Positions 1 through 6,452 of a DNA stretch of 20,733 bases are shown here, piece by piece (position 1 is the stretch's first letter; the number at the start of each line of letters is the position of its first letter). Source of the stretch: Parcubacteria group bacterium CG1_02_39_15 (GTDB taxonomy: Bacteria > Patescibacteriota > Minisyncoccia > Minisyncoccales > Paceibacteraceae); assembly GCA_001872265.1 (NCBI GenBank), contig MNWE01000030.1, forward strand, positions 1-20,733, written 5' to 3'. The position numbers were made by a program, and so were the translations under genes. The notes beneath the pieces were generated by a model. It made no database searches. It saw nothing but the letters and a program-made list of their open reading frames with translations, and was not told the origin of the DNA.

Positions 1-295
1 GATGGGGATCGGTGGTACGGATGAAACTGTTGTAGCTTAGATTTAAAACTTGTTTTAAAGCTTTATATCTCTTAGCGTAAATATCGCAATAAGCTTGGGG
101 CTCTAAATCTTCTTTTTGGGTTTTACGAAAAACCTTAAGGCCGTGTTCATCCACGCCTGTGTTAAAAAAGACTTCATAGCCCTGTTGACGAAAATATCGA
201 GCAATTACATCTGCTTGAACAATTTCTAAGGCAAAACCAAGATGTGCTTCAGCGTTAACGTAAGGCAGGGTAGTTGTAATATAGAATTTTTTCAT
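1..295 (-). CDS. metG: Methionyl-tRNA synthetase, N-terminal part (cut by window edge)
   Basis: Only the first 98 residues are present, because the gene runs off the left edge. The protein begins MKKFYITTTLPYVNAEAHLG, the usual MetRS opening of a Rossmann strand followed by the YVNA motif. The class I signature normally reads HIGH but here reads HLGF (residues 18-21). The downstream NTGVDEHGLK segment matches the MetRS GTDEHG motif. The enzyme charges tRNA-Met with methionine in the cytoplasm. It lies downstream of rsmI on the same strand; the 57-base gap holds a hairpin followed by a T-run that ends three bases before the ATG. Start chosen because the conserved strand begins at residue 4 and no usable upstream start precedes it. 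Identity is confident; the Zn-binding and anticodon domains cannot be judged. Confidence 0.9.
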   Translation of the reverse strand, partial: MKKFYITTTLPYVNAEAHLGFALEIVQADVIARYFRQQGYEVFFNTGVDEHGLKVFRKTQKEDLEPQAYCDIYAKRYKALKQVLNLSYNSFIRTTDPH

Positions 296-297
296 AT

Positions 298-321
298 AAA
301 AAAGGAGGTTTGAACTCCTTT
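298..321 (-). terminator. Terminator-like hairpin directly before metG
   Basis: A perfect 7-bp stem (AAAGGAG at 301-307 with CTCCTTT at 315-321, loop of 7) is followed on the minus strand by a run of T reaching to 298, three bases before the metG ATG. It looks like an intrinsic terminator or attenuator that would limit read-through from rsmI into metG. The AAAGGAG arm also resembles a Shine-Dalgarno sequence but lies 19 bases from the ATG, too far to be a normal ribosome site unless RNA folding changes the distance. Confidence 0.5.
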
Positions 322-352
322 ATTTTAACAAAATTTTTACTAAATTTAAACC

Positions 353-1051
353 TTACTTTTTACCTTCAACCACTACCACAAACTCTCCCTTAATTTCTCC
401 TCTTTCTATCTCTTTTATCACTCTATCAATTTCCCCGCGATAAATCGTTTCAAATTTTTTAGTCAATTCCCGGCAAACCACGATTTCTCTATCTGTGCGA
501 ATCTGTGTTCTTATCTGTGTGAATCCGCGTAAATCGCAAAGCGATTTCAGGATGCGGTGGGGGGATTCGTAAAAGATCACTGGATACTTCGAATTTATTA
601 TTTCCTCAAAGAATCTTTTTCTTTTCTTTTTTGTCGGGGGAAAACCCATAAATAAAAATTTATCCGTTGGAAAACCAGAAACGCTAGCTGCCGCAGTAAT
701 TGCCGAAGAGCCAGGAACGGACGTAATTTTGATTTGATCTCCCAATAAATCGATCGCCTCTTCAATTAATTTGCCTCCCGGGTCAGAAATTCCCGGGGTG
801 CCGGCGTCCGAAACTAAAGCTAAGTTTTTGCCTTGTTTCAAGAGTTGAATAATATATTCAATTTTCTGAAGTTTTGAATGCTGGTGATAGCTAAAAGTGG
901 ACGTTTTTATTCCGTAATGATCTAATAATTTTTTAGTCACTCTGGTATCTTCGCACAAAATTAAATCAACCTCCGATAAAACACGGAGGGCTCGTTTGGA
1001 AACGTCTTCCAGATTTCCAATGGGAGTAGCAACAATATAAAGAGTGGGCAT
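353..1051 (-). CDS. rsmI: 16S rRNA (cytidine1402-2'-O)-methyltransferase RsmI
   Basis: 232 residues, the SAM-dependent tetrapyrrole-methylase fold that 2'-O-methylates C1402 in the 16S rRNA decoding centre. The opening LYIVATPIGNLEDVS, the CEDTR motif (residues 33-37), VSDAGTPGISDPG (80-92), VPGSSA (112-117) and FYESPHR (160-166) are the hallmarks of the family. Length is shorter than E. coli RsmI because the C-terminal helical domain is lacking. It begins one base after the stop of the permease gene, so the two are probably co-transcribed and translationally coupled. Odd feature: residues about 175-186 (RGFTQIRTQIRT) replace a short loop before the conserved DREIVV strand, and the DNA there is a tandem intergenic-type repeat (see separate entry). 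Confidence 0.95.
   Translation of the reverse strand: MPTLYIVATPIGNLEDVSKRALRVLSEVDLILCEDTRVTKKLLDHYGIKTSTFSYHQHSKLQKIEYIIQLLKQGKNLALVSDAGTPGISDPGGKLIEEAIDLLGDQIKITSVPGSSAITAAASVSGFPTDKFLFMGFPPTKKKRKRFFEEIINSKYPVIFYESPHRILKSLCDLRGFTQIRTQIRTDREIVVCRELTKKFETIYRGEIDRVIKEIERGEIKGEFVVVVEGKK
491..535. repeat. Micro-repeat lying in frame inside rsmI
   Basis: The plus strand shows repeated ATCTGTG-type units (ATCTGTGCGA, ATCTGTGTTC, ATCTGTGTGA, then ATCCGCGTAAATC). From memory this resembles a short repeat seen between genes in many bacterial genomes. Here it encodes the repeated QIRT QIRT residues of RsmI without breaking the frame. Confidence 0.6.
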
Positions 1052-1052
1052 T

Positions 1053-2126
1053 TTAGAATATTATTCGTCTTTCCGGACTCCGTCTTGGCGGAGGAGAAGA
1101 AGGTGGGGAAATTTCTTCCTCTTTTCTTTTTTTTAAGAAGTCTCTTAAAAATTCGTATATAACTCCTCCTAAAGGAATGGCCAAAACTGCTCCCAAAATT
1201 CCCAAAAGCTTTCCCCCGATTGCCAAAGAAATTAAAACTAAAACTGGAGGCAAGCCGACAAATCTTTTAGTTAATATCGGGGAGATAATATTGCCTTCAA
1301 TCTGCTGAATTAGAATAAAGACAACTAAAATAAGAAGAGCTTTCCACCAAGAATCCAGAGCAACAAAAACAAAAGCGATAAGCCCGACTATAATTGGGCC
1401 CAAAACTGGAATGAAATCTAAAACTCCAGCTAAAAGGGCTAAAATAAAAGCATATTCTACGTTAAATAATTTAAGAGCAATAAAAACGGCTATTCCAACA
1501 AAAAGACAGGTTAAAACTCTAGCTCCAAACCAGCCAGCAACTTTATTCTTAGATCTTTCCCAGATGGCCAAGATATTAGCTTCATATTTTTTGGGAGATA
1601 AAATTCCTAAAACCCTCTCTACTCCCCCCTCTTCCAAAGACATAAAAAGAGCGATAGCTAAAACAAAAATGGTTGAGCCAATTCCGCCGAAAATGATAGC
1701 TAAAGCCGATAGAATATCAGCCGAAGCTTTTTGGAGCATTTGCCCTATGGCTAAAGTAAAACTTTCCATGCTTTCAAAAGCTTCTACGCCCAATTCTCTA
1801 AGAGGAGGAGCGATTCTCTCAAAGTATTGAGGGAAAAGTTTAGAGAACTGCTGAATTTCAGAAACAAACACGGGGGCGGTGGCGTAGATAAGCGATCCTA
1901 AAATTCCAAATATAACCACATAAACAAAAATTGTCGCCAATACTCGAGGAAGACGTAAACGTTGTAAAAAATTTATAGCCGGATCAAGTAAAATCGAAAT
2001 GATCAAAGCAAAAGCGACCCATACCAAAATATCTCTTACTAAATAAATAATGTAAAAACAGAGAAAAGCCAAAGATATCTTTAAAATTGTCCCCCAAGAA
2101 ATGTCTAATAAGCGGTCGCCGTTCAT
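1053..2126 (-). CDS. AI-2E family transporter (PerM/YdiK-like permease)
   Basis: 357 residues of an integral inner-membrane protein. Hydrophobic segments are visible at about residues 12-50, 60-85, 135-165, 200-250, 255-280 and 290-325, the pattern of the AI-2E/UPF0118 family with about eight helices. Typical family text includes LDFIPVLGPIIVGLIAF (about 235-252) and IEGNIISPILTKRFVGL PPVLVLISLAIGGKLLG (about 275-310). Members have been linked to efflux of autoinducer or to ion transport, but the substrate here cannot be deduced. The C-terminus is a proline- and arginine-rich tail (SPPSSPPPRRSPERR). It sits between the M16 peptidase (11-base gap) and rsmI (1-base gap) on the same strand, so it is likely the middle gene of an operon. 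Family assignment is strong, function is not. Confidence 0.88.
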   Translation of the reverse strand: MNGDRLLDISWGTILKISLAFLCFYIIYLVRDILVWVAFALIISILLDPAINFLQRLRLPRVLATIFVYVVIFGILGSLIYATAPVFVSEIQQFSKLFPQYFERIAPPLRELGVEAFESMESFTLAIGQMLQKASADILSALAIIFGGIGSTIFVLAIALFMSLEEGGVERVLGILSPKKYEANILAIWERSKNKVAGWFGARVLTCLFVGIAVFIALKLFNVEYAFILALLAGVLDFIPVLGPIIVGLIAFVFVALDSWWKALLILVVFILIQQIEGNIISPILTKRFVGLPPVLVLISLAIGGKLLGILGAVLAIPLGGVIYEFLRDFLKKRKEEEISPPSSPPPRRSPERRIIF

Positions 2127-2137
2127 CGAGTTTTCAT

Positions 2138-3403
2138 TTATATTTTTAATAATTTTTGAAACTTTGTTTTATCTTTAAACGGACCAATTAAAGCTAAGTT
2201 TAATTTTTGAGGTTGGAAAATACCTCTTGCTACTTTCAGGATATCATTTATAGAAACTTTATCAATTTTTTTAAAAACCTCTTCTGGCGTTAAAATCTGT
2301 TTTTCTAAAAGTTCCTGGCCAGCATAAAAAGAAGCGCGAGCGTCGGAAGATTCCAAAAGCAATGTCGTTTTCCCCTTAATAAAATCTTTTGCTTTTTTTA
2401 ATTCGGTTTTAGAAATTTTTTGCCGAGAGATTTTTTTATATTCTTTCAAAATAGTTAAAATGGCTTTATCTGCTTTTTTATTATCTACGCCGACCTGGGT
2501 AACCAAATATCCTGTATCGGGGTCTAAATCAGCATCAGTTTTTATATAATAAGCTATGCCGAGTTTATCTCTAATCTCAACAAACAATCGAGAACTCATC
2601 ATCCCGCCCAAGATTGTTTCTAAAAGCTCTAGGGCATATCTTTGGGGATGAAAAACATTAAAAGCCCGGACCCCTAAAGCCAAGTGGGTCTGATCGGTAT
2701 TTTTGGTTAAAAGAAGAGTCTGCGGCTTATTTTGTCTTTCAACTACCGGCACCTTGGACGCCGGTTTGGTAATTTTTATTCCAGAAAAGTATTTTTTAGT
2801 TTTGTTTACTGCCTCCAAAAAAGAGACTTTCCCAGCTACACAAATTATGGTGTTTGAAGCCACATATTGAGATTTCATGTAATTTAAAATTTGCTCGCGG
2901 GTCATTTTAGCTACATTTTCTTTAGTTCCGGCTATTTCCCAACCAGCCGGTTGGTTTCCGTAAAGCAATTTTTTCCAAAGCTCTCCGATATAAACCATCG
3001 GCGTATCTAAAAACATATTTATTTCTTCAACGATCACTCCCCTTTCTTTTTCTAGTTCTTTTTTGGGCAGCAAACTATTTAAATAAACATCTGAAACCCA
3101 CTCCAGGGCTAAATCTAGGTGAGGCACAGCCACCTTAGCATAGTAACCAGTGTATTCCTCGCCGGTAAAAGCGTTATAAATTCCTCCTACTTTGTCTAAG
3201 GTTTCAACAAGCGCTTTTGTCGACGGTCTTTTTTTTGTTCCCTTAAAATAGAGATGTTCAAGAAAATGAGAAATACCATTAGTTTCTTTGGTTTCATATT
3301 TTGAACCGGTGCCAACTAATGCCAAAACTGTCACTGCTAAAGTGCTCTTTTGGGGAACAGCAATAATTCTTAAGCCGTTTTTGAGAGTAGTTTTTCTATA
3401 CAT
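2138..3403 (-). CDS. M16 family zinc peptidase (processing-protease-like)
   Basis: 421 residues. The inverted zinc motif HFLEH is at residues 46-50 (ligands H46 and H50, catalytic E49), and the third ligand E127 lies in ERGVIVEEINM, with the helper E120 seven residues earlier as in pitrilysin. The second half holds the non-catalytic M16 domain including the segment MMSSRLFVEIRDKLGIAYYI, the conserved substrate-contacting region. The length is that of the short two-domain bacterial peptidases related to mitochondrial processing peptidase beta; no signal peptide is seen, so it is probably cytoplasmic. It is the first gene of the minus-strand operon with the permease and rsmI, with a promoter in the 70-base divergent spacer. 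No Shine-Dalgarno sequence precedes the ATG. Substrate unknown. Confidence 0.93.
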   Translation of the reverse strand: MYRKTTLKNGLRIIAVPQKSTLAVTVLALVGTGSKYETKETNGISHFLEHLYFKGTKKRPSTKALVETLDKVGGIYNAFTGEEYTGYYAKVAVPHLDLALEWVSDVYLNSLLPKKELEKERGVIVEEINMFLDTPMVYIGELWKKLLYGNQPAGWEIAGTKENVAKMTREQILNYMKSQYVASNTIICVAGKVSFLEAVNKTKKYFSGIKITKPASKVPVVERQNKPQTLLLTKNTDQTHLALGVRAFNVFHPQRYALELLETILGGMMSSRLFVEIRDKLGIAYYIKTDADLDPDTGYLVTQVGVDNKKADKAILTILKEYKKISRQKISKTELKKAKDFIKGKTTLLLESSDARASFYAGQELLEKQILTPEEVFKKIDKVSINDILKVARGIFQPQKLNLALIGPFKDKTKFQKLLKI

Positions 3404-3439
3404 TCAATTAAATCTGAGATTTTTACTCTTTCTTGTTTT

Positions 3440-3468
3440 ATTGTAATATAGCTCTATTTTATTTGCAA
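3440..3468 (-). promoter_or_regulatory. Probable sigma-70-type promoter for the M16 peptidase operon
   Basis: On the minus strand a -35-like TTGCAA (3463-3468) and a -10-like TACAAT (3440-3445) are spaced by exactly 17 bases, giving a leader of about 30 bases before the ATG at 3403. Matches to consensus are 4 of 6 and 5 of 6. Pattern only; no transcript evidence. Confidence 0.5.
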
Positions 3469-3473
3469 ATTAT

Positions 3474-5081
3474 ATGCGCTATAATGACGTAATGAGTAGA
3501 AAATTTAATCTATTTTTATTGCGCTCATCGGCGGATATCCATCCTAGATCTTGGATATGCATAAAAGGACTTAAGTTAAAAAATATCGTACGAGAATTGG
3601 AGAGGGATGTTTTAGAAACTACTGGAAATTGTAGAGAAAGTCTAAGCAAAAAATTATCAACTCATTTTCATTGTTCTCACAGCGTAATTAAAAGGGTACT
3701 ACAGAGTAAAAGCGAATTTTATCCAATTCCTTTAATTTTAAAATTATTGAAATTAAGTAAAAATAGGCGAAAATTTTTAAAAAAGATAAAAGAGAATGTG
3801 CAATATTTAAAAGTTAATTCCGCTTCCGCTAAACCTGTTAAAGCTATTTGCAGATTAAATGAAAATTTAGCTAAAATTTTAGGGGCTTTCATGGCTGATG
3901 GAAGTCTAAGCATCCAGATTGTAATCGCTGCTTCTCGATTGAAAGATTTAGAAAAAATGAAATCCAAACTTACAAAATTAAGAATTCGTTATTCTACCGG
4001 ATATGCTCCTTCTAGAAATCAATATTATATAAATATCCAAGCTAATAAAAATAATTTTAAATCTTTAAATAAAGCAATACATTTTTCTCGCTTTCTAGTC
4101 CAGACTCACTACAGTATCGAGCTTACCGATGAATATAAAGACAATGTTGAAGCATTTATCAAATGGATAAGAGATGAATTTAATATCATTCCTAATCGAT
4201 TTAAAAAAAGGGAAAATGCTTGGCGAGTTTCATTTTCAAATAAAATTTTAGCTCGTTATCTAATAACTTTTTTCGAAGTAAAACCCGGGGTCAAAGCTTG
4301 CACAGCTTTCGAGCCGAAGATTATAAAAAGGTCAAATTTAAAAATTCGGAAAGCTTTTGCAAGAGGAATATTGATGTTTGATGGATGTGTAACTTTTGAT
4401 AAAAAAATATTGTTTAGTGTTAGGAGCAAAGATTTGCTTAACTCTCTAGGAGAAATCTGGGGAAAGGATAAAATTGAGTTTAAGAAATCAAAAAATAGCG
4501 AGAGAAGAGAGGAGACTCTATTCACAACGGCCGTAAATAAAAAGGAGAGGTTACTAAAATATTTTGAAGAAAACACTCAAAAATGGAAACTCCTTAAATG
4601 GTTATCAGGAGATCTGACCAAAACCCCAATTTTTCAACACAAAGCTTCCCTCTCGCTAAAAAGAATTTTAAGTCTTTTACAAAAAATCAAGTGTTGTGAT
4701 GCGATATTTTTAAAGAATTACTTCAAGTGTGGCCACTCTATTATAAGAACCTATTTGAAAATTTTAAAGGACCAGGGAAAAATCAGGCTCTCAAATCGAC
4801 CCGATTATATTAGTAAATATGTCGATGAAAATACAACAGTACTTCTAAAAAGTAAATTTCATAATCTTATTTTTAAAAGAATGAGAGAAAAGTTTAAAAA
4901 AGATAAAAATTTTGCTAAATTTTCAGACATTCATAAAGCAACAATATCTGCTTGGCGAACGAGAAAGAGCAGAATGCCTCTTTATGCTCTCAGAAAAATG
5001 TGTAAAATTTTGAATATCGATTTTAATAAAGTATCGAAAAATACATCAAAGACTGATCGCGAAATTGCCGAAATTATTTAA
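3474..5081 (+). CDS. Free-standing LAGLIDADG-type protein with helix-turn-helix regions
   Basis: 535 residues (529 if translation starts at the in-frame ATG at 3492, which sits exactly where a TATAAT box at 3480-3485 would place a leaderless start). Two LAGLIDADG-like motifs are seen: LAKILGAFMADGS (about 132-144, acidic residue D142) and FARGILMFDGC (about 295-305, D303), so a monomeric two-motif fold with both acidic residues kept. Outside the core are an N-terminal segment like a helix-turn-helix (about 51-78, RESLSKKLSTHFHCSHSVIK), a likely winged segment (about 405-442) and an XRE-like C-terminal segment (about 478-520). The protein is very lysine-rich. It is neither in an intein nor visibly in an intron, and it is the only plus-strand gene among minus-strand neighbours. 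It could be a homing endonuclease or, like WhiA, a regulator derived from one. Family call is firm, role open. Confidence 0.8.
   Translation: MRYNDVMSRKFNLFLLRSSADIHPRSWICIKGLKLKNIVRELERDVLETTGNCRESLSKKLSTHFHCSHSVIKRVLQSKSEFYPIPLILKLLKLSKNRRKFLKKIKENVQYLKVNSASAKPVKAICRLNENLAKILGAFMADGSLSIQIVIAASRLKDLEKMKSKLTKLRIRYSTGYAPSRNQYYINIQANKNNFKSLNKAIHFSRFLVQTHYSIELTDEYKDNVEAFIKWIRDEFNIIPNRFKKRENAWRVSFSNKILARYLITFFEVKPGVKACTAFEPKIIKRSNLKIRKAFARGILMFDGCVTFDKKILFSVRSKDLLNSLGEIWGKDKIEFKKSKNSERREETLFTTAVNKKERLLKYFEENTQKWKLLKWLSGDLTKTPIFQHKASLSLKRILSLLQKIKCCDAIFLKNYFKCGHSIIRTYLKILKDQGKIRLSNRPDYISKYVDENTTVLLKSKFHNLIFKRMREKFKKDKNFAKFSDIHKATISAWRTRKSRMPLYALRKMCKILNIDFNKVSKNTSKTDREIAEII
3480..3485 (+). promoter_or_regulatory. 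Candidate -10 box for the LAGLIDADG gene
   Basis: A perfect TATAAT followed by exactly six bases and then ATG (3492). This spacing would make the transcript start at the A of the ATG, that is, a leaderless mRNA. No good -35 is visible at 16-18 bases upstream. The same -10/N6/ATG geometry is seen at smpB. Confidence 0.4.
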
Positions 5082-5088
5082 TAATTTC
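5070..5088. repeat. Inverted repeat at the convergent gene junction
   Basis: Perfect 9-base arms GAAATTATT (5070-5078) and AATAATTTC (5080-5088) around one central base. The two genes share it: it encodes the last residues EII plus the stop for both the LAGLIDADG protein (plus) and glycyl-tRNA synthetase (minus, EIIK). Confidence 0.6.
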
Positions 5089-6435
5089 CCCAAGTTTAAA
5101 AAAATCTTCTCCTTCGAGAATTTTTTGAATTATATCTTTTAATTTTGGTATTTCTACCCTTATCTGTTTCATGCTATCTCTATCCCTCAGGGTAACTGTA
5201 TTATCTTCCAATGTTTGAAAATCACATGCAATTGAAACGATTGTCCCTACTTCATCCCCTCGACGATATCTTCTGCCGATTGAACCGACGTCGTCATACT
5301 GGCACATAAAATATGGTTTTAATAATTGAAAAACTTCTTTGGCTTTTTTAACCAATTCTGGCTTATTTCTGACGAGGGGCAATACGGCCACCTGAATTGG
5401 AGCTATTTTTTTGTCTATTTTTAGAATTACTTCTGTCTCCTTAGTAGATTTTGTGGTTTCTGTCCGGCCGCCTTTTACTTCAGTATAAGCATCGCACAAA
5501 ATTGCCAAAAGCGCTCTTTCTAAGCCCATTGTCGGCTCTATGACGTAAGGATAATATTTCTTTTTTTTCTCTTCGTCGTAATAGCTTAAGTCCCGACCTG
5601 AAAATTGGGCGTGCCTTTTCAAGTCATAATCGGTGCGATTGGCTACCCCGGCTAATTCTGCAAAACCCCAAGGAAACTTATATTCAATATCGACTGTTCT
5701 TTTTGAATAGTGAGCCAAAGATTTTTTAGGATGTTCGTAACGGCGCAGGTTTTCTTTTTTTAAGCCTAAATCAAAAAAGAATTTTTCCCACCGGTCTAAC
5801 CAAAAATCAAACCATTTTTCATCTTGCCCTGGCTCTACAAAAAATTCAATTTCGGCAATATCAAACTCTCGGGAACGAAATGTGAAATTGCCTGTAGTAA
5901 TTTCATTTCTGAAACAATGGCCCGTCTGGGCAATGCCAAAAGGAGGTTTAAGCCGCATCGCTTCCTGGACCGTTTTAAAATCAGTAAACATCGACTGAGC
6001 AGTTTCCGGACGCAAGTAAGCCAAATGGGCTTTGTCTTCAACCGGCCCTAAAAAAGTTTTAAACATTAAATTAAACTGCCGAGGAGGAGTAAAATCCTTA
6101 CCGCCGCATTGAGAACATTGTTTCTTAAGTAATTGATCTTCTCGATAGCGGGTGTGGCACGTCTTACATTCGATTAAAGGGTCAGTAAAACTTTCCAAGT
6201 GCCCTGAAGCTTCCCAAGTTTTAGGATGCATAATAACCGTGCCATCAATCAAAACAACGTCTTCCTGGTCCTGAATAAACCTTTTTAGCCAAAGGCGCCT
6301 AATATTGTTTTTCAAAAGGGCGCCTAAGGGACCATAATCCCAAAGGGCTTCTACCCCGCCATAAATCTCCGACGATTGGAAGATAAAACCCCGCCTCTTG
6401 GCTAAAGATATAATTTTCTGCATTAAATCAACCAT
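5074..6435 (-). CDS. glyS: Glycyl-tRNA synthetase, single-chain (alpha2) type
   Basis: 453 residues of the class II GlyRS found in archaea, eukaryotes and many bacteria. The opening KRRGFIFQSSEIYGG (about 14-27) is typical. Four cysteines (C90, C93, C107, C110) form a probable zinc site. Motif 2 is seen as FRNEITTGNFTFRSREFDIAE... (about 175-196), WGFAELAGVANRTDYDL (256-272) is the glycine-recognition region, and motif 3 is EPTMGLERALLA (300-311). The C-terminal anticodon-binding domain follows (VAVLPLVRNK...). The stop overlaps the end of the plus-strand LAGLIDADG gene by 8 bases. It lies 17 bases after the surface-protein gene in the minus-strand run. The linker before the anticodon domain (about residues 325-338, TETTKSTKETEV) looks like an acquired repeat. 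An internal start at residue 5 is also possible. Confidence 0.95.
   Translation of the reverse strand: MVDLMQKIISLAKRRGFIFQSSEIYGGVEALWDYGPLGALLKNNIRRLWLKRFIQDQEDVVLIDGTVIMHPKTWEASGHLESFTDPLIECKTCHTRYREDQLLKKQCSQCGGKDFTPPRQFNLMFKTFLGPVEDKAHLAYLRPETAQSMFTDFKTVQEAMRLKPPFGIAQTGHCFRNEITTGNFTFRSREFDIAEIEFFVEPGQDEKWFDFWLDRWEKFFFDLGLKKENLRRYEHPKKSLAHYSKRTVDIEYKFPWGFAELAGVANRTDYDLKRHAQFSGRDLSYYDEEKKKKYYPYVIEPTMGLERALLAILCDAYTEVKGGRTETTKSTKETEVILKIDKKIAPIQVAVLPLVRNKPELVKKAKEVFQLLKPYFMCQYDDVGSIGRRYRRGDEVGTIVSIACDFQTLEDNTVTLRDRDSMKQIRVEIPKLKDIIQKILEGEDFFKLGEIIK
5431..5464. repeat. Possible in-frame micro-repeat in glyS
   Basis: The plus-strand text TCTGTCTCCTTAGTAGATTT then TGTGGTTTCTG resembles the TTGTGTCCTTAGTG...TTTGTGGTT repeat common in bacterial spacers (recalled, not searched). 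It encodes the low-complexity linker TETTKSTKETE between the catalytic and anticodon domains. Confidence 0.35.
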
Positions 6436-6452
6436 AGAATTCGTTGAAATTT

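Noticed and set aside
296..352. T-box or SAM riboswitch before metG
   Set aside because: Only 57 bases are available and no specifier stem or T-box core is seen; only a simple hairpin is supported.
1411..1830. 139-codon plus-strand open frame inside the permease gene
   Set aside because: Antisense shadow of a clear membrane-protein gene, low-complexity residues.
3474..5081. Intein or group I intron home for the LAGLIDADG protein
   Set aside because: No split host gene on either side, no splicing-domain motifs, and both neighbouring genes are complete.
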